Shown here: positions 41,365 through 48,674 of the stretch, one piece after another
How positions within the stretch are numbered: the stretch's first letter is position 1
How the letters are laid out: each line of letters opens with the position of its first letter
Assembly (NCBI GenBank): GCA_902795045.1
Contig: CADBJU010000002.1
Coordinates: forward strand, 1-64,000
DNA from: Oscillospiraceae bacterium
GTDB lineage: Bacteria > Bacillota > Clostridia > Oscillospirales > Oscillospiraceae
Length of the DNA: 64,000 nucleotides
Direction of reading: 5' to 3'
Translations under genes and position numbers: made by a program
Notes under the pieces: generated by a model
Seen by the model: only the letters and a program-made list of their open reading frames with translations
Told to the model about the DNA's origin: nothing
The model's database searches: none

Positions 41365-41398
41365 CCTCCCCCAGCCGCTTGCGGCGGAATGGGGGAGG
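41365..41398. repeat. CCTCCCCCAGCCGC hairpin repeat
   Basis: CCTCCCCCA pairs with TGGGGGAGG around a GCCGC/GCGGC inner stem. It resembles the ends of the CTCCCTCA repeats near hypC and hypE but stands as a short fragment. Confidence 0.6.
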
Positions 41399-41477
41399 TG
41401 TCACGAAGTGACGGAGAGGGCATTGCAGGTCGACGTGCAGTCCCGCAATAGCCGCCGCAGCTTTCCCTCGCATCCTT

Positions 41478-41618
41478 GGCCCCCTTGCCTAAAGGGGGCT
41501 GGCACCAGTGCGCACACTGGTGACTGGGGGATTCGGTTCATCGGGGCTGGGTGCATGGACAATATCCCCCAGTCAGCGTCATTAATGCCGCTGACAGCCC
41601 CCTTTAGGCAAGGGGGCC
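41478..41618. repeat. MITE-like element with perfect 24-bp terminal inverted repeats
   Basis: The left end (GGCCCCCTTGCCTAAAG...) and the right end (...CTTTAGGCAAGGGGGCC) are perfect inverted repeats over 24 bases. Inside are GACTGGGGGAT/ATCCCCCAGTC and CACCAGTG/CACTGGTG. It is 141 bp long and has no coding frame of interest. With the hairpin at 41365, it accounts for the long gap after the hydrogenase operon. Confidence 0.85.
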
Positions 41619-41682
41619 GAATCGTCGCCGCAACTAAGCTTGCGTAAACCAATTTGGAGTAAATGCGGTTCTCTGTTACCTT

Positions 41683-42003
41683 TTGCTTGTAATTCAGTTT
41701 CGCGCTTGTTATAATGGAAACGACCAGAATTTGGGCAAAGGAGATTCCCTTACCGCCATCGAAGACGAAGCGTTCAGCGGCGGCGCATTTACCTACGTGG
41801 TGCTCCCGGACGGGGCGGCGTCCATCGGGCGGCGGGCCTTCGCGGATTGCCCGAAGCTTGCTTATATCTACATCCCGGCAAGCGTTGCGAGCATCGACGA
41901 GAACGCCTTTGACGGGGTTGAGGACCTGACGATCTTCGGCGCTCCCGACAGCGATGCCAGCGAATATGCCAGCCTGCACGGCTTCACCTTCGCAGCGCAA
42001 TAA
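41683..42003 (+). pseudogene. Remnant of a BspA-type leucine-rich-repeat protein
   Basis: The open frame shows about one and a half LRR_5 repeats (DSLTAIEDEAFSGGAFTYVV, ASIGRRAFADCPKLAYIYIP, ASIDENAFDG) and the typical last line IFGAPDSDASEYASLHGFTF. BspA-like proteins are secreted and hundreds of residues long; here the signal peptide and earlier repeats are missing. A promoter (41687-41715) and AAAGGAG near 41736 lie within the frame, but no in-frame start follows them. It is likely a deletion remnant fused by chance to a promoter. Confidence 0.5.
41687..41715 (+). promoter_or_regulatory. Predicted promoter before the LRR remnant
   Basis: TTGTAA (41687-41692) and TATAAT (41710-41715) with a 17-base spacer. 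It reads into the LRR remnant. Confidence 0.5.
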
Positions 42004-42067
42004 TCGAGGGATCTTTCACACAAAGAAAACAGCATTCGCAGTACCTTGCAGCACGTAAATCTTTACG

Positions 42068-42146
42068 TGTCATCCTGAGCGTCAGCGAAGGATCTACCCC
42101 TGTATTATGAGGGGACAAAAGATTCTTCGCTTCGCTTAGAATGACA
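42068..42146. repeat. Short inverted repeat of the TGTCATCCTGAGCG type
   Basis: TGTCATCCTGAGCG...GAAGGATCT at the left pairs with AGATTCTTCGCTTCGCTTAGAATGACA at the right, imperfectly, across CCCCTGTATTATGAGGGG. This kind of 80-bp palindrome is common between genes in gut Clostridia and many other bacteria. The rest of 42004-42266 holds only another hairpin (GCCCCCGGC/GCCGGGG at about 42206-42238). Confidence 0.65.
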
Positions 42147-42266
42147 AGCTTTAAGCGTTGCAGGGTATTACGGAGCATCAATCCAAACCCCGCAAACACA
42201 CAAAGCCCCCGGCGCGTACTCGTTCGTATGTGCCGGGGACAAGCTGTTCCAACCGGAGGAATCACC

Positions 42267-42569
42267 ATGTTTTTCTTCAACAGAGAGAATATCAACGACC
42301 TGGTCGCGGAGTGCCGCGGCACCGAGGGCGCGGTTTTGCTGGACGTGCGCGAGGCCGACGAATTTCGCGCCGGGCATATCCCGGGGGCGGTGAACGTGCC
42401 GCTGTCAGCGATCAGCAGCATCGACATCCCGAAGGACCGGCCCCTCTATGTCTACTGCCTGCGCGGCTCAAGGAGCAAATCGGCCGTCGGGGCGCTCAGA
42501 AAAATGGGTTATACCGACGCAAAGAGCATCGGCGGCATCCTGGCCTACAAGGGCGAACTTGAGAGGTGA
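42267..42569 (+). CDS. Rhodanese-like domain protein
   Basis: A 100-residue single-domain rhodanese. LLDVREADEFRAGHIPGAVNVPL is the family signature, and the active-site loop YCLRGSRS near residue 69 carries the persulfide cysteine. It likely carries sulfane sulfur in the cytoplasm. CCGGAGGAA precedes the ATG at 42267. It ends nine bases before a permease gene, so they may be co-expressed. Confidence 0.92.
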   Translation: MFFFNRENINDLVAECRGTEGAVLLDVREADEFRAGHIPGAVNVPLSAISSIDIPKDRPLYVYCLRGSRSKSAVGALRKMGYTDAKSIGGILAYKGELER

Positions 42570-42578
42570 GAACATAAC

Positions 42579-43688
42579 ATGTCTGCCATACGCTCCTTCG
42601 TGCGGCGGGAACCGGTGCTGCAGATCGCCGCCTTTGCCGCCCTTGTGACCTGCTTCTTTGTCCCGCCCGACGCGGGCTACCTCGGCTACCTGGACCTGCG
42701 CACGCTCGCGCTTCTCTACTGCCTCATGACCGTGGTCAACGGCTTTCGCAAGGCGGGACTCTTTGCCCACCTGTCCCATGTCCTGTGCGAGAAGGCGGCA
42801 AACCTCCGCCTGATCGCGCTGCTGCTCGTGATGCTCTGCTTTTTCAGCGCCATGCTCATCACAAACGACGTGGCTCTGCTGACCTTCGTGCCCTTCGCGG
42901 TGGTGGTCATGGGCATGGCGCACCACCAAAGGGAGCTCATACTGGTCGTGGTGCTCCAGACCGTGGCGGCAAATCTCGGCAGCATGCTCACGCCCGTGGG
43001 CAACCCGCAGAACCTGTACCTGTATTCCCGCTACGATATGGGTTTCGGCGAGTTCTTTGCCGTGACCGGGCCGATCTGGCTGCTGTCATTGATCCTGCTG
43101 CTTCTGTCCTGCCTGTTATTAAAACCCGAGCGGCTGGAGCTCTTTCTGGGCGAAGCGCCGGGCATGGACCGCCGGGCGCTGCCGGTGTATGCGGCGCTGC
43201 TCGCGGTGTGTCTGCTCGTGGTGGTGCGGGTGCTGCCGTGGTACTGGATGCTCGGCATCGTGGTCCTGGTCCTGCTTTTCTATGACCGAAAGATCCTCTT
43301 GAAGGCGGACTTCATGCTGCTGCTTACCTTTGTTGCTTTCTTCGTCTTCTCCGGAAATCTGTCGCGCATGCAGAAGGTGGCCGACGCGATCCGCGGCCTT
43401 ATGACCGGGCGGGAGTTTCTTTCGGCCCTGCTTGCAAGCCAGGTCATCAGCAATGTCCCGGCGGCGCTGCTGCTGTCGGGCTTTACCGATCGGGCACACG
43501 CGCTGCTGCTGGGCGTGAACGTCGGCGGCCTCGGCACGCCGATCGCAAGTCTCGCAAGCCTCATCAGCCTCAAGCTCTATTCCCATTCCGAGCACGCCCA
43601 CACCGGGCGCTTCCTGGCTGTCTTTACCGCGTTCAACCTGGCGTTCCTTCTGCTGCTGTCGGCGGTGTCGCTTGCGCTGCTGCATTGA
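42579..43688 (+). CDS. SLC13/ArsB-superfamily permease
   Basis: A 369-residue membrane protein with about 10 or 11 hydrophobic segments, in the ion-transporter superfamily that includes ArsB, NhaD and citrate carriers. The two hairpin motifs are TNDVALLTFVP with LTPVGNPQNLYLYSRY near residues 87-150, and a second half SQVISNVPAALLLSGF with GVNVGGLGTPIASLASLIS. The substrate is unknown. Being next to a rhodanese suggests a sulfur oxyanion or organic acid, but this is only context. Confidence 0.85.
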   Translation: MSAIRSFVRREPVLQIAAFAALVTCFFVPPDAGYLGYLDLRTLALLYCLMTVVNGFRKAGLFAHLSHVLCEKAANLRLIALLLVMLCFFSAMLITNDVALLTFVPFAVVVMGMAHHQRELILVVVLQTVAANLGSMLTPVGNPQNLYLYSRYDMGFGEFFAVTGPIWLLSLILLLLSCLLLKPERLELFLGEAPGMDRRALPVYAALLAVCLLVVVRVLPWYWMLGIVVLVLLFYDRKILLKADFMLLLTFVAFFVFSGNLSRMQKVADAIRGLMTGREFLSALLASQVISNVPAALLLSGFTDRAHALLLGVNVGGLGTPIASLASLISLKLYSHSEHAHTGRFLAVFTAFNLAFLLLLSAVSLALLH

Positions 43689-43756
43689 GCGAATAAAAGC
43701 AGCATATACGACTGTCGGATTATTTTGTAATCAGGCAAAAAATGCTGAAATAACCA

Positions 43757-43785
43757 TAGACATTTTTGTGAAATCATGCTAAAAT
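43757..43785 (+). promoter_or_regulatory. Predicted promoter of the membrane GGDEF/EAL gene
   Basis: TAGACA (43757-43762), 17 bases, TAAAAT (43780-43785), in a strongly A+T-rich 180-bp gap. Confidence 0.55.
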
Positions 43786-43869
43786 ATTACAAGAATTGAA
43801 GTATGCTTATTGTACATTTAACCATATATTACTAGTCATACGTAAAAACCACATTAAAGGATAATATAT

Positions 43870-46185
43870 ATGAGATCCGCAATCGCACTCGTCATCACCG
43901 TTATAGCTGTTGCCCTGAGCGTCTGCACCAACATCGCGCACCGATCCAAACGGGAGATCTCGTACAATCTGGCTCTGCTGCTCACAGCGCTGATCCCGCC
44001 GGTACTCGGGAATCTGCTGATCATTATCGCGCATGGCAGACTTCTTGCGACCATCGGCAGCTATGTCTATTTTCTGGGCATGGACTATGTGATGTACGCC
44101 CTGCTCGCCTTTACCCTGAAATACTGCCGCATCAAGCCGAGCTGGCCGTGGGGTATGCGGCTGGTGTACCTTGTGCTTGTTCTGGACGGGGTGCAGCTGC
44201 TGTGCAATCCCATCTTCGGCCACGCCTTCGCGCTCGAGGAGATCGTGGCCTACGGCGCGCCCTATTTCCGCCTTGTGCCCCTTGCGGGACAGATGATCCA
44301 CCGTGTGGTGGACTACGGCATCTTCTTTGCGGTCCTCGGAATTTTCCTGCACAAAACGATCTATTCTCCCCGCATTTATACCGAGCGCTATTCCATCATC
44401 CTGGCCTCCATGATCTTTACGGGGCTTTGGGAAACCTTCTATATCTTTTCCCGCACGCCGATCGACCGCTCCATGATCGGCTACGGCGTCTTCGGCCTGC
44501 TGGTGTTCTACTTTTCCCTGTACTATCGACCCATGCGCCTTCTGGACCACATGCTGGCAAAGATCGCTTCCGGCATGAATGAAGCCTTGTTCTTCTTTGA
44601 CGACGGCGGCCGCTGCGTGTGGGCCAATGAAAAGGCTGAGAGCTTTGCCGGGATCAGCGAAGACAGCTATGACGATTGTGTCAAAAAGCTCCGTGCGATT
44701 TTCCCATCCCTGGATATGCACACAAGCGGCTGGGTATGCGACCGGATCATCGGAGAAGGGGAGCAGGCGCAGTATTTTCACATCGAAAAGCACGAGGTCA
44801 CCGAGGAGCAGGACCGCATCGTCGACTCCTATCTCAGCGTAAGAGACGAAACGGTCCAGCAGCGCACCCTCCAGCGGGAGCGCTACAACGCCACCCACGA
44901 CAGCCTGACGGGGCTGTATACCAAGGAGTACCTGTACTACCGCGTGTATGAGTGCATAAAGGACAATCCCGGCAAGATCTTTTACGTGTCCTATATGGAC
45001 ATCGACAACTTCAAAATGGTCAATGATGTGTTCGGCCGCGAGTTTGGCGACTTTGTGCTCAGGAGCCTTGCCGACTCGCTGCGGGAAAACCTGCCGCCCG
45101 ACAGCCTATACGGGCGCCTCGCGGGGGACTGCTTCGGCCTGTTTTTCACGCAGGAGAGCTTCGATCCCATCAAAGCCTCACGGCTCATGTCCCGCTTCAA
45201 GGTCAAGAGCGGTACGATCGAACATCATCTTGTTATTCACCAGGGCGTATACAAGGTCACAGGGCAGGACCTCGATGTTTCCGCGATGTTCGACCGGGCG
45301 CATATCGCCCAGCTCACCATCAAGAACGAGTACATGAAGCATCTGGCGATGTACGATGATTCCATGCGTGAGCAGATGCTCTGGGAGCAGCACATCTCGG
45401 CCCAGCTTCCCGAAGCGCTTGCGCTCAAGCAGATCTGTCCCTACCTTCAGGCCATGGTCGATACCACGGGCAGGGTCATCGGGTGTGAGGCGCTGGTGCG
45501 CTGGATCCACCCGGTGGACGGCTTCCTGCCCCCAAACCGCTTTGTGCCCACCTTTGAGAAAAACGGCATGATCGCGGATGTGGACCGCTTCATGTGGCGC
45601 AGCGCCTGTGAGACGCTGGCCCGCTGGAAGAGCATGGGGAACGACGACCTGTTCATCTCCATCAACATCTCCCCGAAGGATTTCTATTTCATGGATGTCT
45701 TTGCCGAGCTCAAGGGCATCGTCGAGGAGTACGGCGTAGACCCGGGCCGTCTGCGCATTGAGATCACCGAATCCACCATGATGACCGACAGTGAAAAGCG
45801 CATCGGTATCCTCCAGAAGCTTCGCGGCGCGGGCTTCCTGGTGGAGATGGACGATTTCGGCAGCGGCTATTCCTCTCTGAACATGCTCAAGGACATGCCG
45901 GTGGACGTGCTCAAGATCGACATGGTCTTCCTCAACGAGACAAAGGACATCGTGAAGTCGCAGACCATTCTGCACAATATTCTGAACATGTCGAACGATT
46001 TGGGCATCCTGCCGCTGACCGAAGGTGTGGAGACCGAAAAGCAGTACCGCATGCTCTCCGGCATGGGCTGCAAGCTGTTCCAGGGCTACTATTTTGCAAA
46101 GCCCATGCCCGTGCAGCAGTTTGAAGAGCTGTTCCTGCGCGGCGGCGTCGGTGCGAAGGTGAAGACGAATAACGAAAGCGTATGA
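43870..46185 (+). CDS. Membrane-bound EAL phosphodiesterase with degenerate GGDEF
   Basis: A 771-residue protein. The first 230 residues form about seven membrane segments, like the N-terminal 7TM sensor domain of some Clostridial histidine kinases. A PAS-like stretch follows (GMNEALFFFDDGGRCVWANEKAE). The GGDEF domain is degenerate (GRLAGDCFGLFF), so cyclase activity is unlikely. The EAL domain begins at E540 (CEALVRW), with SINISP, EITESTM, EMDDFGSGYSS, LKIDMVF and TEGVETEKQ intact, so c-di-GMP hydrolysis is expected. It is a single-gene unit ended by a strong terminator. Confidence 0.9.
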   Translation: MRSAIALVITVIAVALSVCTNIAHRSKREISYNLALLLTALIPPVLGNLLIIIAHGRLLATIGSYVYFLGMDYVMYALLAFTLKYCRIKPSWPWGMRLVYLVLVLDGVQLLCNPIFGHAFALEEIVAYGAPYFRLVPLAGQMIHRVVDYGIFFAVLGIFLHKTIYSPRIYTERYSIILASMIFTGLWETFYIFSRTPIDRSMIGYGVFGLLVFYFSLYYRPMRLLDHMLAKIASGMNEALFFFDDGGRCVWANEKAESFAGISEDSYDDCVKKLRAIFPSLDMHTSGWVCDRIIGEGEQAQYFHIEKHEVTEEQDRIVDSYLSVRDETVQQRTLQRERYNATHDSLTGLYTKEYLYYRVYECIKDNPGKIFYVSYMDIDNFKMVNDVFGREFGDFVLRSLADSLRENLPPDSLYGRLAGDCFGLFFTQESFDPIKASRLMSRFKVKSGTIEHHLVIHQGVYKVTGQDLDVSAMFDRAHIAQLTIKNEYMKHLAMYDDSMREQMLWEQHISAQLPEALALKQICPYLQAMVDTTGRVIGCEALVRWIHPVDGFLPPNRFVPTFEKNGMIADVDRFMWRSACETLARWKSMGNDDLFISINISPKDFYFMDVFAELKGIVEEYGVDPGRLRIEITESTMMTDSEKRIGILQKLRGAGFLVEMDDFGSGYSSLNMLKDMPVDVLKIDMVFLNETKDIVKSQTILHNILNMSNDLGILPLTEGVETEKQYRMLSGMGCKLFQGYYFAKPMPVQQFEELFLRGGVGAKVKTNNESV

Positions 46186-46196
46186 CCCACACATAG

Positions 46197-46231
46197 AAAA
46201 AAGGCACAGGCGAAAAGCCTGTGCCTTTTTT
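46197..46231. terminator. Bidirectional intrinsic terminator
   Basis: AAAAAAGGCACAGGC, a short GAAA loop, then GCCTGTGCCTTTTTT. It serves the EAL gene and the convergent mini-protein gene. Confidence 0.9.
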
Positions 46232-46241
46232 GATACGCTGC

Positions 46242-46481
46242 TTATCCGAGATAAGGATCGCGACCGGGCCAATACGGGTTCTGGTTCTGCTGCTTGAGTA
46301 TATAGTTGACGAGCTGCTGGATGGAGTAGGGGTCATAACCGGCCGCGCGCAGGCGGTTGATGCGGTCCTGGCCGTTGCCGTAGCGCCCGTCGATGACGTC
46401 ATATGCGACCTGGATATCGCTCTGACGGCCGCCTGCTATCTTCAGCAGTTCTTCGTCGTTGATCTTTCTGATATCGCTCAT
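46242..46481 (-). CDS. Double-glycine-leader mini-protein with CW_7 wall-binding repeat
   Basis: A 79-residue protein. The leader MSDIRKINDEELLKIAGG ends in Gly-Gly, like C39-exporter substrates and like the protein at 25302. The mature part VAYDVIDGRYGNGQDRINRL...AAGYDPYSIQQLVNYIL is a good match to the CW_7 (Cpl-7) repeat, which binds peptidoglycan muropeptides in phage lysins. A proline- and asparagine-rich tail follows. AAGGAGGAAA precedes the ATG, and the gene has its own promoter and terminator. No transporter or immunity gene is adjacent. It could be a secreted wall-targeted peptide; bacteriocin activity is unproven. Confidence 0.82.
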   Translation of the reverse strand: MSDIRKINDEELLKIAGGRQSDIQVAYDVIDGRYGNGQDRINRLRAAGYDPYSIQQLVNYILKQQNQNPYWPGRDPYLG

Positions 46482-46513
46482 AATCGTTTCCTCCTTGTTT
46501 TGTCGGTGGCCTC

Positions 46514-46542
46514 ATTATAGCATCCGGCGCACCGCATGTCCA
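46514..46542 (-). promoter_or_regulatory. Predicted promoter of the CW_7 mini-protein
   Basis: On the minus strand, TGGACA (46542-46537) and TATAAT (46519-46514) with a 17-base spacer. Confidence 0.7.
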
Positions 46543-46575
46543 GAGACCGGGGAAAGAGTTAAGGATTCTTCATAT

Positions 46576-46724
46576 TAGAACCTCATGAAAACCATTATTC
46601 CATGAATGGTTTTCATAGCGCCATAAGGCGCGCAGAGGTTCTATATGGGACGTGTTTTCAGCGTTTCGCGCTGAAAACGCCGCAGGAACTGCGGCTTTCT
46701 TGATTAAAGTATTTAATCAAGAAA
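46576..46724. repeat. Multi-hairpin structured element
   Basis: TAGAACCTC (46576-46584) pairs with GAGGTTCTA (46635-46643) and encloses two hairpins (ATGAAAACCATT/AATGGTTTTCAT and GCGCC/GGCGC), giving a three-way junction. Three further hairpins follow: GTTTTCAGCG/CGCTGAAAAC, CCGCAG/CTGCGG and TTTCTTGATTAAA/TTTAATCAAGAAA. It has no coding frame and fills the gap before the PRTase gene end. Confidence 0.65.
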
Positions 46725-46729
46725 CAGTA

Positions 46730-47368
46730 TCAGAAGCTGGAAATGCCGTAGCTGTTGACCAGCGCGTCGATCTTTTTGCCCTCCCGGCACAGGGGGCACT
46801 GGTTGGACGGCAGGCACTGGTAGCCCTCAAGCTGGGCGGAGCGGAAGATGGAGATCACGGGCTGGCCCGCGCACTCGTCCAGGCACGAGAAAATGCTGCA
46901 CGCGCCCATGCACGCGCCGCCGTAGTAGTGAATGGTCTCAATGGCGGACTGCACGGTCCCGCCGGTGGTCACAGACGCCGCCAGAACCAGGACGCGGCGG
47001 TTGCGGATCAGGTGGGCGGTATTCTCGCGGAAGATCATCTGACCGGCGGAGGTGTACTCCGGCGTTACGACATACATGGTGTTATGCTCGTTGGTGGTGC
47101 GGATGCCGGCGGCGGTCATCTCCTCGGCCAGGCACGCGCCCAGTACCTCGGTTCCGTCCAGGCACAGCACCGTGTCGATGATGAGCGAATGGTTGAGCTT
47201 GATGACCAGCTCCTGCGCCGCCTGCCGGGCTTCGGCCAGGCGGTGCTTGGTATAGGTCATGTCGATGTAGTAGTTGATGTGGCTGTGGTTTGTGGCAAAG
47301 TGCCCCTTGGCAATGCGCAGGGGAATGCGGCTGTACTCGCTGTGGAAATGGATCGTCGGAATGACCAT
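46730..47368 (-). CDS. Orotate phosphoribosyltransferase-like protein
   Basis: A 212-residue type I PRTase-fold protein. The PRPP loop is VLVLAASVTTGGTVQSAIE near residue 131. Other stretches (RTTNEHNTMYVVTPEYTS, CLPSNQCPLCREGKKIDALV) fit a family of OPRT-like proteins of Firmicutes whose substrate is unclear, not standard PyrE. The ATG at 47368 follows AAGGGAG; a longer frame reaching 47515 has no such site. No other pyrimidine genes are near. Confidence 0.75.
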   Translation of the reverse strand: MVIPTIHFHSEYSRIPLRIAKGHFATNHSHINYYIDMTYTKHRLAEARQAAQELVIKLNHSLIIDTVLCLDGTEVLGACLAEEMTAAGIRTTNEHNTMYVVTPEYTSAGQMIFRENTAHLIRNRRVLVLAASVTTGGTVQSAIETIHYYGGACMGACSIFSCLDECAGQPVISIFRSAQLEGYQCLPSNQCPLCREGKKIDALVNSYGISSF

Positions 47369-47610
47369 GTTGTTCGCTCCCTTCTTTTTGCGAAAACGCT
47401 GAATCAATCGCCGCACACGTCTTGACGGTGTATTTTCCGTCATACTTCGTCTCAAAACCTTGAAATACACAAAGTATTCCTGCGGTTTTTCGCCTTCGTC
47501 TGGCGAAAAATCCACTCGCCAATCCGTATACTTCGATCAATTCAGCGCTTTCATAATATAGATTCGTAAAAAAACACAGCTTCGGAAATCCACAAAAACC
47601 ATTCCGCGCT

Positions 47611-48543
47611 TTACGCGTTGAGGGCGCGGATGATCTCGGGCAGCTTTTCGTCCACCACATCATTATCCAGCTGGCAGGTGCCGGCGTTGTGGTGCCCGCC
47701 GCCGCCGTACTTGAGGCAGAGCTCGCCGATATCGACCTTGGAGCCCCTGTTGACGATGGACTTGCCGATCATGACGGCGGTGTTCTGCTTGCGGAAGCCC
47801 CAGGCCACATGGACGGAAATCTGCGTCTCGGGGTAGAGGGCGTAGATCATGAAGCGGTTGCCCGCGTGGATGACCTCCTCGTTTCTCAGGTCGAGCACGA
47901 CCACCTTGTCGTACACCTTCGCAATGCGCTGAAGCTGGGCCTTGAACTGCTCGGCCTGGTCAAAGTAGAGATCCACACGCTCCTTGACGTCGGGCAGCTC
48001 CAGGATCTCGTCGATGTTATGCTCAAGGCAGTAGTCAATGAGCTCCATCATCAGATCATAGTTGGAGATGCGGAAATCATGGAAGCGGCCGAGACCGGTG
48101 CGCGCGTCCATCAGATAGTGCAGCAGCACCCAGCCGGAGGGATTGAGGATCTCGTCCATGGTGAAATCCGCGCTGTCGCCCTTGTCGACGGCCTCCATCA
48201 AATCATCGGAGATGCGGGGAAAGGCCTCCTTGCCGCCGTAGTAGTCATACACCACGCGGGCCGCGCTGCGGGCGTTGGGGTCGATGATGAGCTTGCCGTC
48301 GGTCTCGATGGCCTTGAGACGGTCGACCTCGGATTCGTGGTGGTCAAAGGCGATGGACACCCGCGGATCATAGGGGAGGTTGGTGGTGATGTCGTTCTTG
48401 GAAAGCTCGATCTTTCCGTCCTGTACGTCCTTGGGGTGGACAAATTTGATCTCATCTATCAGCCCCAGCTCCTTGAGCATCATCGCGCAAGCCAGGCCGT
48501 CAAAATCGCTCCTGGTGACAAGGCGTCTTACCTGTTGTTCCAT
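47611..48543 (-). CDS. DHH/DHHA1-family phosphoesterase
   Basis: A 310-residue protein of the DHH superfamily, often labelled exopolyphosphatase-related. Metal-site motifs are TRSDFDGLACAMML near residue 10, AFDHHESEVD near 65 and the DHHA1 loop KYGGGGHHNAGTC near 280. It differs clearly from nrnA (21368) in the middle part. Substrates could be short oligonucleotides, cyclic dinucleotide products or polyphosphate; sequence alone does not decide. The 240-bp gap between it and the PRTase gene holds one hairpin and nothing else I can name. Confidence 0.85.
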   Translation of the reverse strand: MEQQVRRLVTRSDFDGLACAMMLKELGLIDEIKFVHPKDVQDGKIELSKNDITTNLPYDPRVSIAFDHHESEVDRLKAIETDGKLIIDPNARSAARVVYDYYGGKEAFPRISDDLMEAVDKGDSADFTMDEILNPSGWVLLHYLMDARTGLGRFHDFRISNYDLMMELIDYCLEHNIDEILELPDVKERVDLYFDQAEQFKAQLQRIAKVYDKVVVLDLRNEEVIHAGNRFMIYALYPETQISVHVAWGFRKQNTAVMIGKSIVNRGSKVDIGELCLKYGGGGHHNAGTCQLDNDVVDEKLPEIIRALNA

Positions 48544-48583
48544 AGATGAATCCTCCTGTGAATCTTATATTTATTATGTTGCT

Positions 48584-48613
48584 ATTATAACACAGGCCAT
48601 CTTGACTCTGCAA
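48584..48613 (-). promoter_or_regulatory. Predicted promoter of the DHH gene
   Basis: On the minus strand, TTGCAG (48613-48608) and TATAAT (48589-48584) with an 18-base spacer. Confidence 0.6.
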
Positions 48614-48632
48614 TATTTTTCCGCAGGAAATA

Positions 48633-48665
48633 CAAAACGGTATGGTGTTGAACCATACCGTTTGT
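48633..48665 (-). terminator. Intrinsic terminator of fprA
   Basis: AAACGGTATGG and CCATACCGTTT form an 11-bp stem. On the minus strand the run after it is TTTTGTATTT, good for termination just after the fprA stop. Confidence 0.8.
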
Positions 48666-48674
48666 AAAGAATGA

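Noticed and set aside
46652..47425. A plus-strand gene of 257 codons opposite the PRTase
   Set aside because: The minus-strand frame has the PRPP loop and a good start site; the plus frame has neither motif nor start site.
47486..47510. Intrinsic terminator between the PRTase and DHH genes
   Set aside because: TTTTTCGCC/GGCGAAAAA forms a stem, but the Ts are at the 5' side on both strands, so no U-tract follows the hairpin.
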